Positions 29,869 to 37,114 of a stretch of 64,000 nucleotides of DNA are shown piece by piece. Numbering within the stretch: position 1 is the stretch's first letter; every line of letters starts with the position of its first letter. This DNA comes from JAIQFL01 sp035295745 (lineage in GTDB: Bacteria > Acidobacteriota > Terriglobia > Bryobacterales > Bryobacteraceae). The DNA lies in the NCBI GenBank assembly GCA_035295745.1, contig DATGIL010000055.1:62001-126000 (forward strand), given 5' to 3'. Position numbers and translations under genes: made by a program. The notes below the pieces were generated by a model, which ran no database searches, had not been told where the DNA came from, and worked only from the letters and a program-made list of their open reading frames with translations.

Positions 29869-32184
29869 ATGCAGAGGACTGCCATGTCGAATCGTCCTCG
29901 TTCGCAATCGCTCTCGCGCCGTAGTTGGGTTCAACAAGTAGGCGCGGCGGGAGCCGCCCTCCTACTGCCCGGCGAAGATCAGGCCGCTTCCAGTCTTCAG
30001 GTCGCCGGCCAGGAGATCGAAATTCAGATCACCCCGCTCAGCCCGCACACCTTTCGCCTGAGCCTCGTCCCCCTCCAGGACGGAAAGCCGGCCGCGATTC
30101 GCGATGACGGCATCCTGTCGCCCACGGCCTGGAAGAGCCCCGCCACCCGCTTGCGAGGCGCATCTCACGCGCAGACTATCAAAGCCGGCGACCTCAAGAT
30201 CCAGTTCAGTCCCGATCCGCTCTCCTTCGCCGTCACCTCTGCCAACGGCGAAACCATCCAGCAACTCAAGGTGGACCAGTCCACCGGCATGGTCTCCTTC
30301 ACCACCGGCACCGCGCCGTTGTTGGGCATGGGCGAAGGCGGCCCGCAGTTTGACCGCCGGGGCGCCAACGACCGGATGCGCAGCGGACAGGGCGGCTACC
30401 AACTTGCCACGCACGGCGGACGGGTTCCCATCCCTTGGGTCATCGGGACCAGCGGGTGGGGACTCTTCATCCACCAGCCGTACGGCGCATTCGACTTCAC
30501 CGGACCAGAGAGCAAGTTTCAAGTCGTCCAACCGCCGCTCCCGCAGCCTCCGCAGTCCGGAACCGCGGTCCCTCCGCCCGCGGCGCCCGCGCCTCTCGCG
30601 CCCCTGCCCATCGATCTCTTCTTCGTGGCCTCGCACGAGCCCGCGACCTTGATGGCGGAATATGCCCGCATCACCGGCTATCCCGAACTGCCGCCGCTGT
30701 GGAGTTTCGGCTATCAGCAGTCGCATCGCACGTTGGCCAGCCGCGAGGAGATCCTCGCCGAAGCCAAAACCTTCCGCGAGAAGAAGCTGCCCTGCGACAC
30801 TCTGATCTATCTCGGCACCGGCTTCTGCCCTTCGGGCTGGAACACCAACAATACCGAGTTCTCCTTCAATCAGAAAGTCTTTCCCGATCCGAAGGTGATG
30901 TTCGACCAGCTCCACGCCGACCACTTTAAAGTCGTCCTGCACGTCGCCTATCCCGTGCGCATCCCCGAAATGCACGGAGCCGCAAAAGATCCTTGCGATT
31001 CCCACGCCCGCGCCGAAACCCAGACGAGCTGCTACTGGGAGATGCATCGCCCCGTGTTCCAACTCGGCGTCGACGGTTGGTGGCCGGATGAGGGCGACGC
31101 GCTCAATCTGCCGTCGCGCCTGGTCCGCAACCGCATGTACTGGGAGGCGCCGCAGCTCGATCGCCCCGATGAGCGGCCGTTCGCTTTACATCGCAATGGC
31201 GCCGCGGGCATGCAGCGCTACGGGGCGTTCCTATGGTCGGGCGACGTGCAATCGCGTTGGGAGACCCTGAAGACGCACGTTCCCGTGGCGGTCAACACCG
31301 GGCTCAGCGGCATTCCCTACTGGGGCACCGACATTGGCGGCTTCATTCCGACATCCGAACTCACCGGCGAGCTCTACGTCCGCTGGTTCCAGTTCGCCTC
31401 CTTCTGCACGCTTTTTCGATCCCATGGACGAACCTGGAAACTGCGGCTTCCCTGGGGATGGAATACCGGTGAGACCGGCCCCATCGAGACTCCCAATGTG
31501 CCGCTCGATCCGGCCGAACTCCACAATGCGCAGGTCGAACCGATCTGCCGCAAGTATCTCGAGCTGCGCTACCGCATGCTGCCTTACCTGTACAGCCACG
31601 TTCACGAAGCCACCGCTACCGGGATGCCGGTAATGCGTGCGCTTTGGCTGCACTATCCCGACGATCCGGCTGCCGTGTCCCGAGGAGACGAATATCTTTG
31701 GGGTCGCAACCTGCTCGTGGCCCCCGTAGTCGCAAAGGGCGCGACCGCGCGCCAAGTCTATTTGCCGCGAGGGACATGGTTCGATTTCTGGACCGGAGAG
31801 AGTCAGGAAGGCGGCCGCGAGGTCACTCGCGCCGTCGATCTCGAGACCACGCCGCTCTACGCGCGTGCCGGGTCGATCGTCCCGATGGGTCCTGTGAAGC
31901 AATACACCAGCGAGACCACCGACCAGCCTTCCACCATCTCGATCTATCCCGGTGCGGACGCTGCGTTCCTGCTTTATGAAGACGACGGCAGTTCGTTTCG
32001 TTACCGCCAGGGTGAGTGGATGGGCATCCAGATGGCATGGAACGATGCCCGACGCACCTTGTCGCTCCGCCTCGCGCCCGGGTCTCGCATGCGGGCTCCG
32101 GCTCGCCGCCATTTCGATGTGACGCTAACCGGGAGCACGAAGCCGCTGGTGTTTGAGGGGCGCCCCGTCGAAATAAAATTCTGA
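29869..32184 (+). CDS. Secreted glycoside hydrolase family 31 (alpha-glucosidase/xylosidase type)
   Basis: 771 aa from ATG 29869 (AGGAA upstream), or 766 aa from ATG 29884 (AGAGGA upstream). A twin-arginine-like signal (SLSRRSWVQQVGAAGAALLL) is followed by the GH31 N-terminal beta domain, the TIM barrel and C-terminal beta domains. Catalytic residues by family position: nucleophile D407 in GVDGWWPDEGD and acid/base D459 in FLWSGDVQSRWETL. The galactose-mutarotase-like start (ITPLSPHTFRLSLVPLQDG) and DEYLWGRNLLVAPVV are typical. A Pro-rich insert (PPLPQPPQSGTAVPPPAAPA) is at about residue 220. It acts on alpha-linked glucosides or xylosides; the exact substrate is not predictable. A LacI-type operator precedes it. 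Confidence 0.93.
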   Translation: MQRTAMSNRPRSQSLSRRSWVQQVGAAGAALLLPGEDQAASSLQVAGQEIEIQITPLSPHTFRLSLVPLQDGKPAAIRDDGILSPTAWKSPATRLRGASHAQTIKAGDLKIQFSPDPLSFAVTSANGETIQQLKVDQSTGMVSFTTGTAPLLGMGEGGPQFDRRGANDRMRSGQGGYQLATHGGRVPIPWVIGTSGWGLFIHQPYGAFDFTGPESKFQVVQPPLPQPPQSGTAVPPPAAPAPLAPLPIDLFFVASHEPATLMAEYARITGYPELPPLWSFGYQQSHRTLASREEILAEAKTFREKKLPCDTLIYLGTGFCPSGWNTNNTEFSFNQKVFPDPKVMFDQLHADHFKVVLHVAYPVRIPEMHGAAKDPCDSHARAETQTSCYWEMHRPVFQLGVDGWWPDEGDALNLPSRLVRNRMYWEAPQLDRPDERPFALHRNGAAGMQRYGAFLWSGDVQSRWETLKTHVPVAVNTGLSGIPYWGTDIGGFIPTSELTGELYVRWFQFASFCTLFRSHGRTWKLRLPWGWNTGETGPIETPNVPLDPAELHNAQVEPICRKYLELRYRMLPYLYSHVHEATATGMPVMRALWLHYPDDPAAVSRGDEYLWGRNLLVAPVVAKGATARQVYLPRGTWFDFWTGESQEGGREVTRAVDLETTPLYARAGSIVPMGPVKQYTSETTDQPSTISIYPGADAAFLLYEDDGSSFRYRQGEWMGIQMAWNDARRTLSLRLAPGSRMRAPARRHFDVTLTGSTKPLVFEGRPVEIKF

Positions 32185-32210
32185 AATCGTCGTTCTCAAC
32201 TCGCCGACGG

Positions 32211-33143
32211 CTAGGCCTCCACGCGCGCCAACTCGGCCAGCTCGCCGACTTTGCGGATCTCCAGTACCAGGTCGCCTTCGGGGTCCACATAAAACGCGGG
32301 AGCGAAACGCTTCCCCCAGACGATTTCGTCATGACGGTACGAATACCGGGCCAGCACGGTCTGGCTGAAGGTGTCGTCATAAGCCTTCACCAGGATCAGC
32401 ACCTCTGCCTGTTCGCGCGCCAAATCCTCGGCCGACTTGCCCCAGAGCGGGCTGTCCGCATCGATGGGATGTACCACCGTCCAGGTGAGCGGAAGGAATA
32501 GCACAGTCGCCCGCTCGAGCTTGAGCATCTGGTACTTCCTCTTGGGCTGGCCATTGGCATTCTCCACGGTCATCAGCATGGGCCGCACTTCCAGCTCCAT
32601 GAGCGAGTTCTGACGCCGATTGACGACGCGAAATTGCAGACTGGTGCCATCCTGATAGGGGGCCACCACCATGTTCTCGCTGAAGCCAACGCGCGCCGAG
32701 GGCCGCGAAACGCGCCCATACAGCAGACCGGTGGCCACGGCGAAGGCCAGGACTCCCACCAGCGATTCGAATGACGAGACCAGGTTGGCCGCCAGCCCTT
32801 TGGGCGAAATACTTCCATATCCGACGGTTGTAAGAGTGTGGGCGCTGAAGAAAAAACCGGTCAGGAAGCGGCCCATCGTCGAAGAGGACTCGCCGCCCTG
32901 CAACTGATCGGGACCTAATGCAGAATAAACCACCGCGAACACGGTATTCACCAGCACATACGCCAGGAACAGCGTTCCCAGAAATTTCGACCAGCTCATG
33001 TTGATGAGGTGGAGGTAGGGATGAAAATCGCGCCAGGTAGTGCCGCGGCGATGCACGTTGAAGCTGCCGTCCTTGTTGATGGCCCGCCGAAATGGCGACG
33101 TGAACTGCTGGGTCAATCCTGGGTCGAAGCTGGCATTGTGCAT
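32211..33143 (-). CDS. Inward-rectifier-type potassium channel (KirBac family)
   Basis: 310 aa from ATG 33143 (TACTAT 9 nt upstream), or 333 aa from GTG 33212 (GGAG upstream); the choice is open. Slide helix (TTWRDFHPYLHLINMSWSKF), outer helix (FLGTLFLAYVLVNTVFAVVY), pore with selectivity filter TVGYG in HTLTTVGYGSISPKG, inner helix (SLVGVLAFAVATGLLYGRVS) and the C-terminal cytoplasmic immunoglobulin-like Kir domain (SENMVVAPYQDGTSLQFRVV, TWTVVHPIDADSPLWG). It forms a tetrameric K+ channel in the inner membrane. It is convergent with the GH31 gene with a 26-nt gap. Nothing nearby suggests a specific regulator. Confidence 0.94.
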   Translation of the reverse strand: MHNASFDPGLTQQFTSPFRRAINKDGSFNVHRRGTTWRDFHPYLHLINMSWSKFLGTLFLAYVLVNTVFAVVYSALGPDQLQGGESSSTMGRFLTGFFFSAHTLTTVGYGSISPKGLAANLVSSFESLVGVLAFAVATGLLYGRVSRPSARVGFSENMVVAPYQDGTSLQFRVVNRRQNSLMELEVRPMLMTVENANGQPKRKYQMLKLERATVLFLPLTWTVVHPIDADSPLWGKSAEDLAREQAEVLILVKAYDDTFSQTVLARYSYRHDEIVWGKRFAPAFYVDPEGDLVLEIRKVGELAELARVEA

Positions 33144-33257
33144 ATGTATCAGATAGTAAAAGATGCGGAATGGTTCCGCGCGCGGGCGCGGAACGCGGTC
33201 CTGCCCGGTCACCGGCCTGCTCCGTCGAAGAAGGTCTCCGGAGTTACAAACCGCAGT

Positions 33258-34532
33258 CTAATGCGCGATCCAGGTGGCGATGTCGTTGATGACTTCGGGC
33301 GCAACGTGGCCCGGATTTCGGTACTCGGCCTCGGTGCTCTTGCCCTCGCCCGCGACGAAGAGGTGATTCAAGGCGGGGTAACTGTGATATGCCACATTCT
33401 TTCCTCCGCCCAGGGTCGATTTCCAGAGATTGAAATCAGTCATGCTCACCTGGAAATCGCGCTCGCCTTGCAGGACCAGCACCGGGATGCCGAGTTTCTT
33501 GGCGAGCGCGGCCGGATCGTACCCCTTCAGGTCTAACAGATAGGCCGCCGGCATGCCGAGAATCGGGGGAGCATCGACGTCTTCGGGCTCCAGCGCCTTG
33601 ACGCGTGCCACCATTTTCTTCATAGCGTCGAGTTGTTGAGGAGTGATTTTCGTGGACTGGGCCTGTTCCAGAATCACATCCTCCAGCGGCCGGGCATTTC
33701 CCGCGAAGATGATGAGGCCCGCGAGTTTTCCATCCTGCTCCGCGATTCGCGGCGCGACGTATCCGCCCCGGGAGTGCCCCAGCACGTAGATGCGTTGGGG
33801 ATCAACCTCCTTTTGGGTGCGCAAAAGGCCCACGGCGGCCAAGGCGTCATCGATGGCCTCTTCTTTCACGGTGATATTGTTTCTTCCCACCATCTTGCCG
33901 GCGTACTGCTTGGACCGCTTCTCGTAGCGCAGAACCACGATGCCGCGCGAAGCCAGGCCTTCCGCAAGATCCTTGAAGACCTTCGTGCCGCCGACGGTCT
34001 CATCGCGGTCGTTCGGCCCGTCTCCATGCACCAGCACGACGGCTGGGAACGGTCCGGCGCCGACGGGGGACGTAATGGTGCCTGGCAATTGCCACTCGCC
34101 TTGTCCGACCGTCACCTGGCGCTCGCGGAAGGAATCAGGCTTACTGTACGGCGGACGCTGCCAATTCACATCGCCCGGCAACAGATTCATGATGTACAAC
34201 TGGCCGGTGGGATTAATGGCCGCCTGGAAGTTCACGTTCTGCGACGCGAGCTTCACCGGGATTAACACGACACTATTCTGCCCGGCCTTACGGACGGAAG
34301 GCTCGCCGATGCTCTCGACCGCGCCACGCGTCTTCAGTTGCGTGTCCGCCAATTTGCTCAGCGACTCCTGAGGGATGGCGGTCTGCAAATCGGGCGTGAA
34401 CATCTGGAACAGGTCCGCATATTTTCCGCCGATCAGCAGGTCGAGCGCCTTTCTGGCCGTGGCGGCCGGGTCCGGAGCCGACTGGGCCGCCAGGAGACCC
34501 GAGAAAACGCACAATAGACACGGAAGCTTCAC
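33258..34532 (-). CDS. Secreted alpha/beta hydrolase with N-terminal DUF3887-like domain
   Basis: 424 aa. Signal peptide (LPCLLCVFSGLLAAQSAP), an N-terminal DUF3887-like domain (about residues 20-115: ARKALDLLIGGKYADLFQMF), then an alpha/beta hydrolase of the dienelactone-hydrolase type with oxyanion region VVLVHGDGPNDRDE and nucleophile S254 in VLGHSRGGYVA. A late Asp (LQGERDFQVSM) and His (SYPALNHLFV) complete the triad. It is probably a periplasmic esterase or peptidase-like hydrolase. The start codon is GTG, with TAGGAT exactly 6 nt upstream (leaderless pattern). It is divergent from the rhodanese gene across a palindrome. Confidence 0.9.
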   Translation of the reverse strand: MKLPCLLCVFSGLLAAQSAPDPAATARKALDLLIGGKYADLFQMFTPDLQTAIPQESLSKLADTQLKTRGAVESIGEPSVRKAGQNSVVLIPVKLASQNVNFQAAINPTGQLYIMNLLPGDVNWQRPPYSKPDSFRERQVTVGQGEWQLPGTITSPVGAGPFPAVVLVHGDGPNDRDETVGGTKVFKDLAEGLASRGIVVLRYEKRSKQYAGKMVGRNNITVKEEAIDDALAAVGLLRTQKEVDPQRIYVLGHSRGGYVAPRIAEQDGKLAGLIIFAGNARPLEDVILEQAQSTKITPQQLDAMKKMVARVKALEPEDVDAPPILGMPAAYLLDLKGYDPAALAKKLGIPVLVLQGERDFQVSMTDFNLWKSTLGGGKNVAYHSYPALNHLFVAGEGKSTEAEYRNPGHVAPEVINDIATWIAH

Positions 34533-34551
34533 TCTTTTATCCTACAGCGAC

Positions 34552-34571
34552 TATCGGTGCACCGATATAAT
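34552..34571. promoter_or_regulatory. Palindromic operator overlapping a -10 box between divergent genes
   Basis: TATCGGTGCACCGATA at 34552-34567 is a perfect 16-bp palindrome. Its right end overlaps TATAAT (34566-34571), a consensus -10 for the rhodanese gene, and its left end is about 20 bp from the hydrolase start. A repressor bound here could block both promoters. No -35 element of good quality was found for the + promoter. The regulator is unknown. Confidence 0.6.
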
Positions 34572-34605
34572 TGAGGCGGAATTCAAAAAGGAGAGGAACT
34601 TCGAT

Positions 34606-35469
34606 ATGGCAGAGTATGCCCATCCCGAGAGCCTTGTCACCACCGAGTGGGTGGCGACCCACGCAGGCGACCCGAAGGTCGTGGTTGCGGAAGTTGACGT
34701 CGATACCAAAGCTTATGACGAGGGGCACGTTCCCGGCGCGATCGCATGGGCGTGGAACACACAGCTATGCGACACGGTGCGCCGCGACATTCTGTCCAAG
34801 GAGCAGTTTGAGGAACTGATGTCAGCCTCCGGAATCGGGTCCGATACCACCCTGGTGATTTACGGAGACAACAACAACTGGTTTGCCGCGTGGGCCTTGT
34901 GGCAGGCCAAGATCTACGGACACGCGGACGTCCGGTTGATGAACGGCGGGAGGAAGAAGTGGCTCGCCGAGGGACGCGAACTATCGACGGACAAGCCGAA
35001 TCCCAAACGCACGGCCTATCGCGCCAAGGAAGCGGATCTGTCGTTGCGTGCGTTCCTGCCGCAGGTACAGAAGGCGATGACGGAACGCAATGCGGCGATG
35101 GTGGATGTGCGCAGTCCTCTGGAGTATACGGGGGAGATTCTGGCGCCTCCCGGACTGCCGGAAACTTGCCAGCGCGGCGGTCACATTCCCGGAGCGCGCA
35201 GCATTCCCTGGGGCAAGGCGTGCAATGACGATGGCACCTTCAAGTCTGCCGACGAATTGAAGGCCTTGTATGCCGGCGAGGGAGTCGACGGTTCGAAGCC
35301 GGTGATCGCGTACTGCCGGATCGGCGAACGTTCCAGTCACACGTGGTTCGTGCTGAAGTATCTGTTGGGTCTGGCGAATGTGACGAACTACGACGGGTCG
35401 TGGACGGAGTGGGGCAACCTGGTCGGCGCGAGCGTCGAGAAGGGCGCGACGGCGGCGGCTAAAGGGTAG
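34606..35469 (+). CDS. Thiosulfate sulfurtransferase (tandem rhodanese), CysA type
   Basis: 287 aa. Two rhodanese domains: the inactive N-terminal one (about 10-130: VVVAEVDVDTKAYDEGHVPG) and the catalytic C-terminal one (about 155-280: MVDVRSPLEYTG, GHIPGARSIPWGKA). The nucleophile is C237 in the six-residue loop CRIGER (VIAYCRIGERSSHTWFVLKY), as in actinobacterial CysA-type enzymes. It transfers sulfane sulfur from thiosulfate to cyanide or a thiol acceptor, probably in the cytosol since there is no signal peptide. ATG 34606 has an AAGGAGAGG Shine-Dalgarno; the frame open from 34375 runs over the divergent hydrolase and is not coding there. It is probably co-transcribed with the next small gene. 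Confidence 0.94.
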   Translation: MAEYAHPESLVTTEWVATHAGDPKVVVAEVDVDTKAYDEGHVPGAIAWAWNTQLCDTVRRDILSKEQFEELMSASGIGSDTTLVIYGDNNNWFAAWALWQAKIYGHADVRLMNGGRKKWLAEGRELSTDKPNPKRTAYRAKEADLSLRAFLPQVQKAMTERNAAMVDVRSPLEYTGEILAPPGLPETCQRGGHIPGARSIPWGKACNDDGTFKSADELKALYAGEGVDGSKPVIAYCRIGERSSHTWFVLKYLLGLANVTNYDGSWTEWGNLVGASVEKGATAAAKG

Positions 35470-35473
35470 AGAC

Positions 35474-35695
35474 ATGAACGCGGAAGAATATCAGGAAAGG
35501 CACTTGGAGGTAGCCGGCTGGCCGGTGAATCTGGCGAGCTACCGTCTTGGCTCGGAGTGGCATTGCAAGGCGGATAACGTTTCGCCTGGAGCGGCGTTGG
35601 CGCGGACCACCGGAGCGACTCGAGAAGAAGCGGAAGCGAAGGCTATCCAGCGCGCTCAGGAAATGCTGGGCAGGACGAAGCGCCACCCCGCATAG
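35474..35695 (+). CDS. Small conserved-looking protein, second gene of rhodanese operon
   Basis: 73 aa, starting 4 nt after the rhodanese stop codon, so very likely co-transcribed. The sequence NAEEYQERHLEVAGWPVNLA, GSEWHCKADNVSPGAALART and EEAEAKAIQRAQEMLGRTKR has a protein-like mix with a C-terminal amphipathic helix. One Cys is present. No family is recognised; a role linked to sulfur transfer is only suggested by position. Confidence 0.7.
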   Translation: MNAEEYQERHLEVAGWPVNLASYRLGSEWHCKADNVSPGAALARTTGATREEAEAKAIQRAQEMLGRTKRHPA

Positions 35696-35869
35696 AGACC
35701 CCACGCTCAAGACCGCGGAGGTTTGCGCGCTCGAAAATAAAGCGATCCAGCGAGTTCCTGCTGGCTACCGGCTCCCGCCGATCTGAGCGGGTCCAGTTTC
35801 CCGATCACGCGGCAGTGGCAGTACAACGCTGCCGCTGCGCTCCATAGCTCATCTGCGAGCGGGCTTTCG

Positions 35870-36088
35870 TCAATCGGGTTCGATTACGACCTCGTCATCC
35901 CTCCGTAGTCGAATCTCGTCGAAGCTCAATTTGCCTTCTGCCAGTTCGTTTAGCTCTCTGCCGATCTGGATATCGATGGCTTCCTCGCTGTCTCGCGTCC
36001 AGACGCGGACGCGGCCAGTGCGCGCGTCGGGTGTGCCGGCAGCATAGCCTTGTGCACGCAGGATGTCCAATGCTTCGGTGTCCATCAT
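35870..36088 (-). CDS. Small acidic hypothetical protein
   Basis: 72 aa with a strong AGGAGG Shine-Dalgarno 9 nt before the ATG, which argues that it is a real gene. The sequence TEALDILRAQGYAAGTPD, GRVRVWTRDSEEAIDIQIGR and LNELAEGKLSFDEIRLRRDD is acidic and soluble-looking, with an alpha-beta pattern. No family is recognised. It is flanked by non-coding DNA on both sides and is monocistronic. Confidence 0.65.
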   Translation of the reverse strand: MMDTEALDILRAQGYAAGTPDARTGRVRVWTRDSEEAIDIQIGRELNELAEGKLSFDEIRLRRDDEVVIEPD

Positions 36089-36352
36089 CCTTAGCGCCTC
36101 CTACCCACGATTGTGCTCCTTTTCCGCGCCAACCGCACCGGCCAAATTCGTCGTCCGGTGGCCTGTTATAGCACCATTGCATTTCAGACAATGCTGCCTT
36201 ATATTTGAAGCGGGCTGCACCTGGTTGGTGCGCCCATTGAGGACAAACACGCTGGCGTTACCAGTTTGAGAACGTATTCATCATCCCCGCGATTCGAGGA
36301 TCACGGCGCTGACGCCGCCAGCCGGAAAGCGCATGTGCGAAAGGGGGGTCCT

Positions 36353-36562
36353 ATGACCATAACGGCCCACGAGCCCTTGAACGTGAGCAATGAGGAACGT
36401 TCCGCGCTCGCCGAACTGCTGGAGGCGGAACGCGTCAGGCTGTTGCTTGGGATTCGTCATTCCCATCACCGGGCCTTCCGCGACGAACTCCGTCAACGGC
36501 TGAGTCTAATGGAAGAGTTGTTGGAGCGATGCCGCCCCAGCCAGGCGCAACAGGAGGAATGA
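36353..36562 (+). CDS. Small helical hypothetical protein
   Basis: 69 aa from ATG 36353, which has a G-rich Shine-Dalgarno (AAAGGGGGG) 5 nt upstream; the frame extends upstream to 36266 without support. The sequence is nearly all helical: SNEERSALAELLEAERVRLL, then IRHSHHRAFRDELRQRLSLM and EELLERC. It has a His pair and one C-terminal Cys. The function is unknown. Confidence 0.55.
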   Translation: MTITAHEPLNVSNEERSALAELLEAERVRLLLGIRHSHHRAFRDELRQRLSLMEELLERCRPSQAQQEE

Positions 36563-36640
36563 TTCTTACTGACGCGCTCTAGCGGAGATTGACGTTGTGC
36601 CTGGACCGCGGCGCAAAGGTCCATGCAAAGGAGGTATGCT

Positions 36641-37081
36641 TTGGCGCCCTCAATTAAGCTGTTCCTGATCGTGGCGTGCGTGGGGGCAGGTGTCTCCTGC
36701 AGCACGGCACGTGATCCGTCGAAGGGCTTTCGCTTGGCCGGCAACGGCGATCCCAGCCGCGGCAGGCTGGCGTTCGTGGAACTCGAATGCAATTCCTGCC
36801 ACGACGTAGAGGGCTCGAAACTGCCCCGCGCGGCGATTCGACCGGTGACTCTGGGGGGGTCGGTGTCCCACCAACCCAGCGACGGTTACGTGGTGACCGC
36901 CATTATCAACCCGACTTACCACGCAGTTCGATACCCGGTCGACAAGGATTCGAAAACTCCGCATCCCCAGATGCCGGAATTCGCGAGCCGCATGACGGTG
37001 CAGCAACTCACCGACATCGTGGCGTTTCTGCAGTCGCGCTACGCTCTGAGCCCATTACCCGTGCAGAACGAGTACCCATAG
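36641..37081 (+). CDS. Lipoprotein cytochrome c
   Basis: 146 aa from TTG 36641, which has a perfect AGGAGG 6 nt upstream; the in-frame ATG at 36623 lies before this Shine-Dalgarno and is unlikely to be used. A lipoprotein signal (IKLFLIVACVGAGVSCS, lipobox GVSC) anchors a mono-heme domain with CNSCH (VELECNSCHDVEG) and probable axial Met in PQMPEFASRM. It is a membrane-tethered periplasmic electron carrier. It is convergent with the downstream kinase gene; no oxidase or partner gene is adjacent. Confidence 0.88.
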   Translation: MAPSIKLFLIVACVGAGVSCSTARDPSKGFRLAGNGDPSRGRLAFVELECNSCHDVEGSKLPRAAIRPVTLGGSVSHQPSDGYVVTAIINPTYHAVRYPVDKDSKTPHPQMPEFASRMTVQQLTDIVAFLQSRYALSPLPVQNEYP

Positions 37082-37114
37082 ACCGGAATCAGCAGGGATC
37101 CTGGACTCGAAGAG

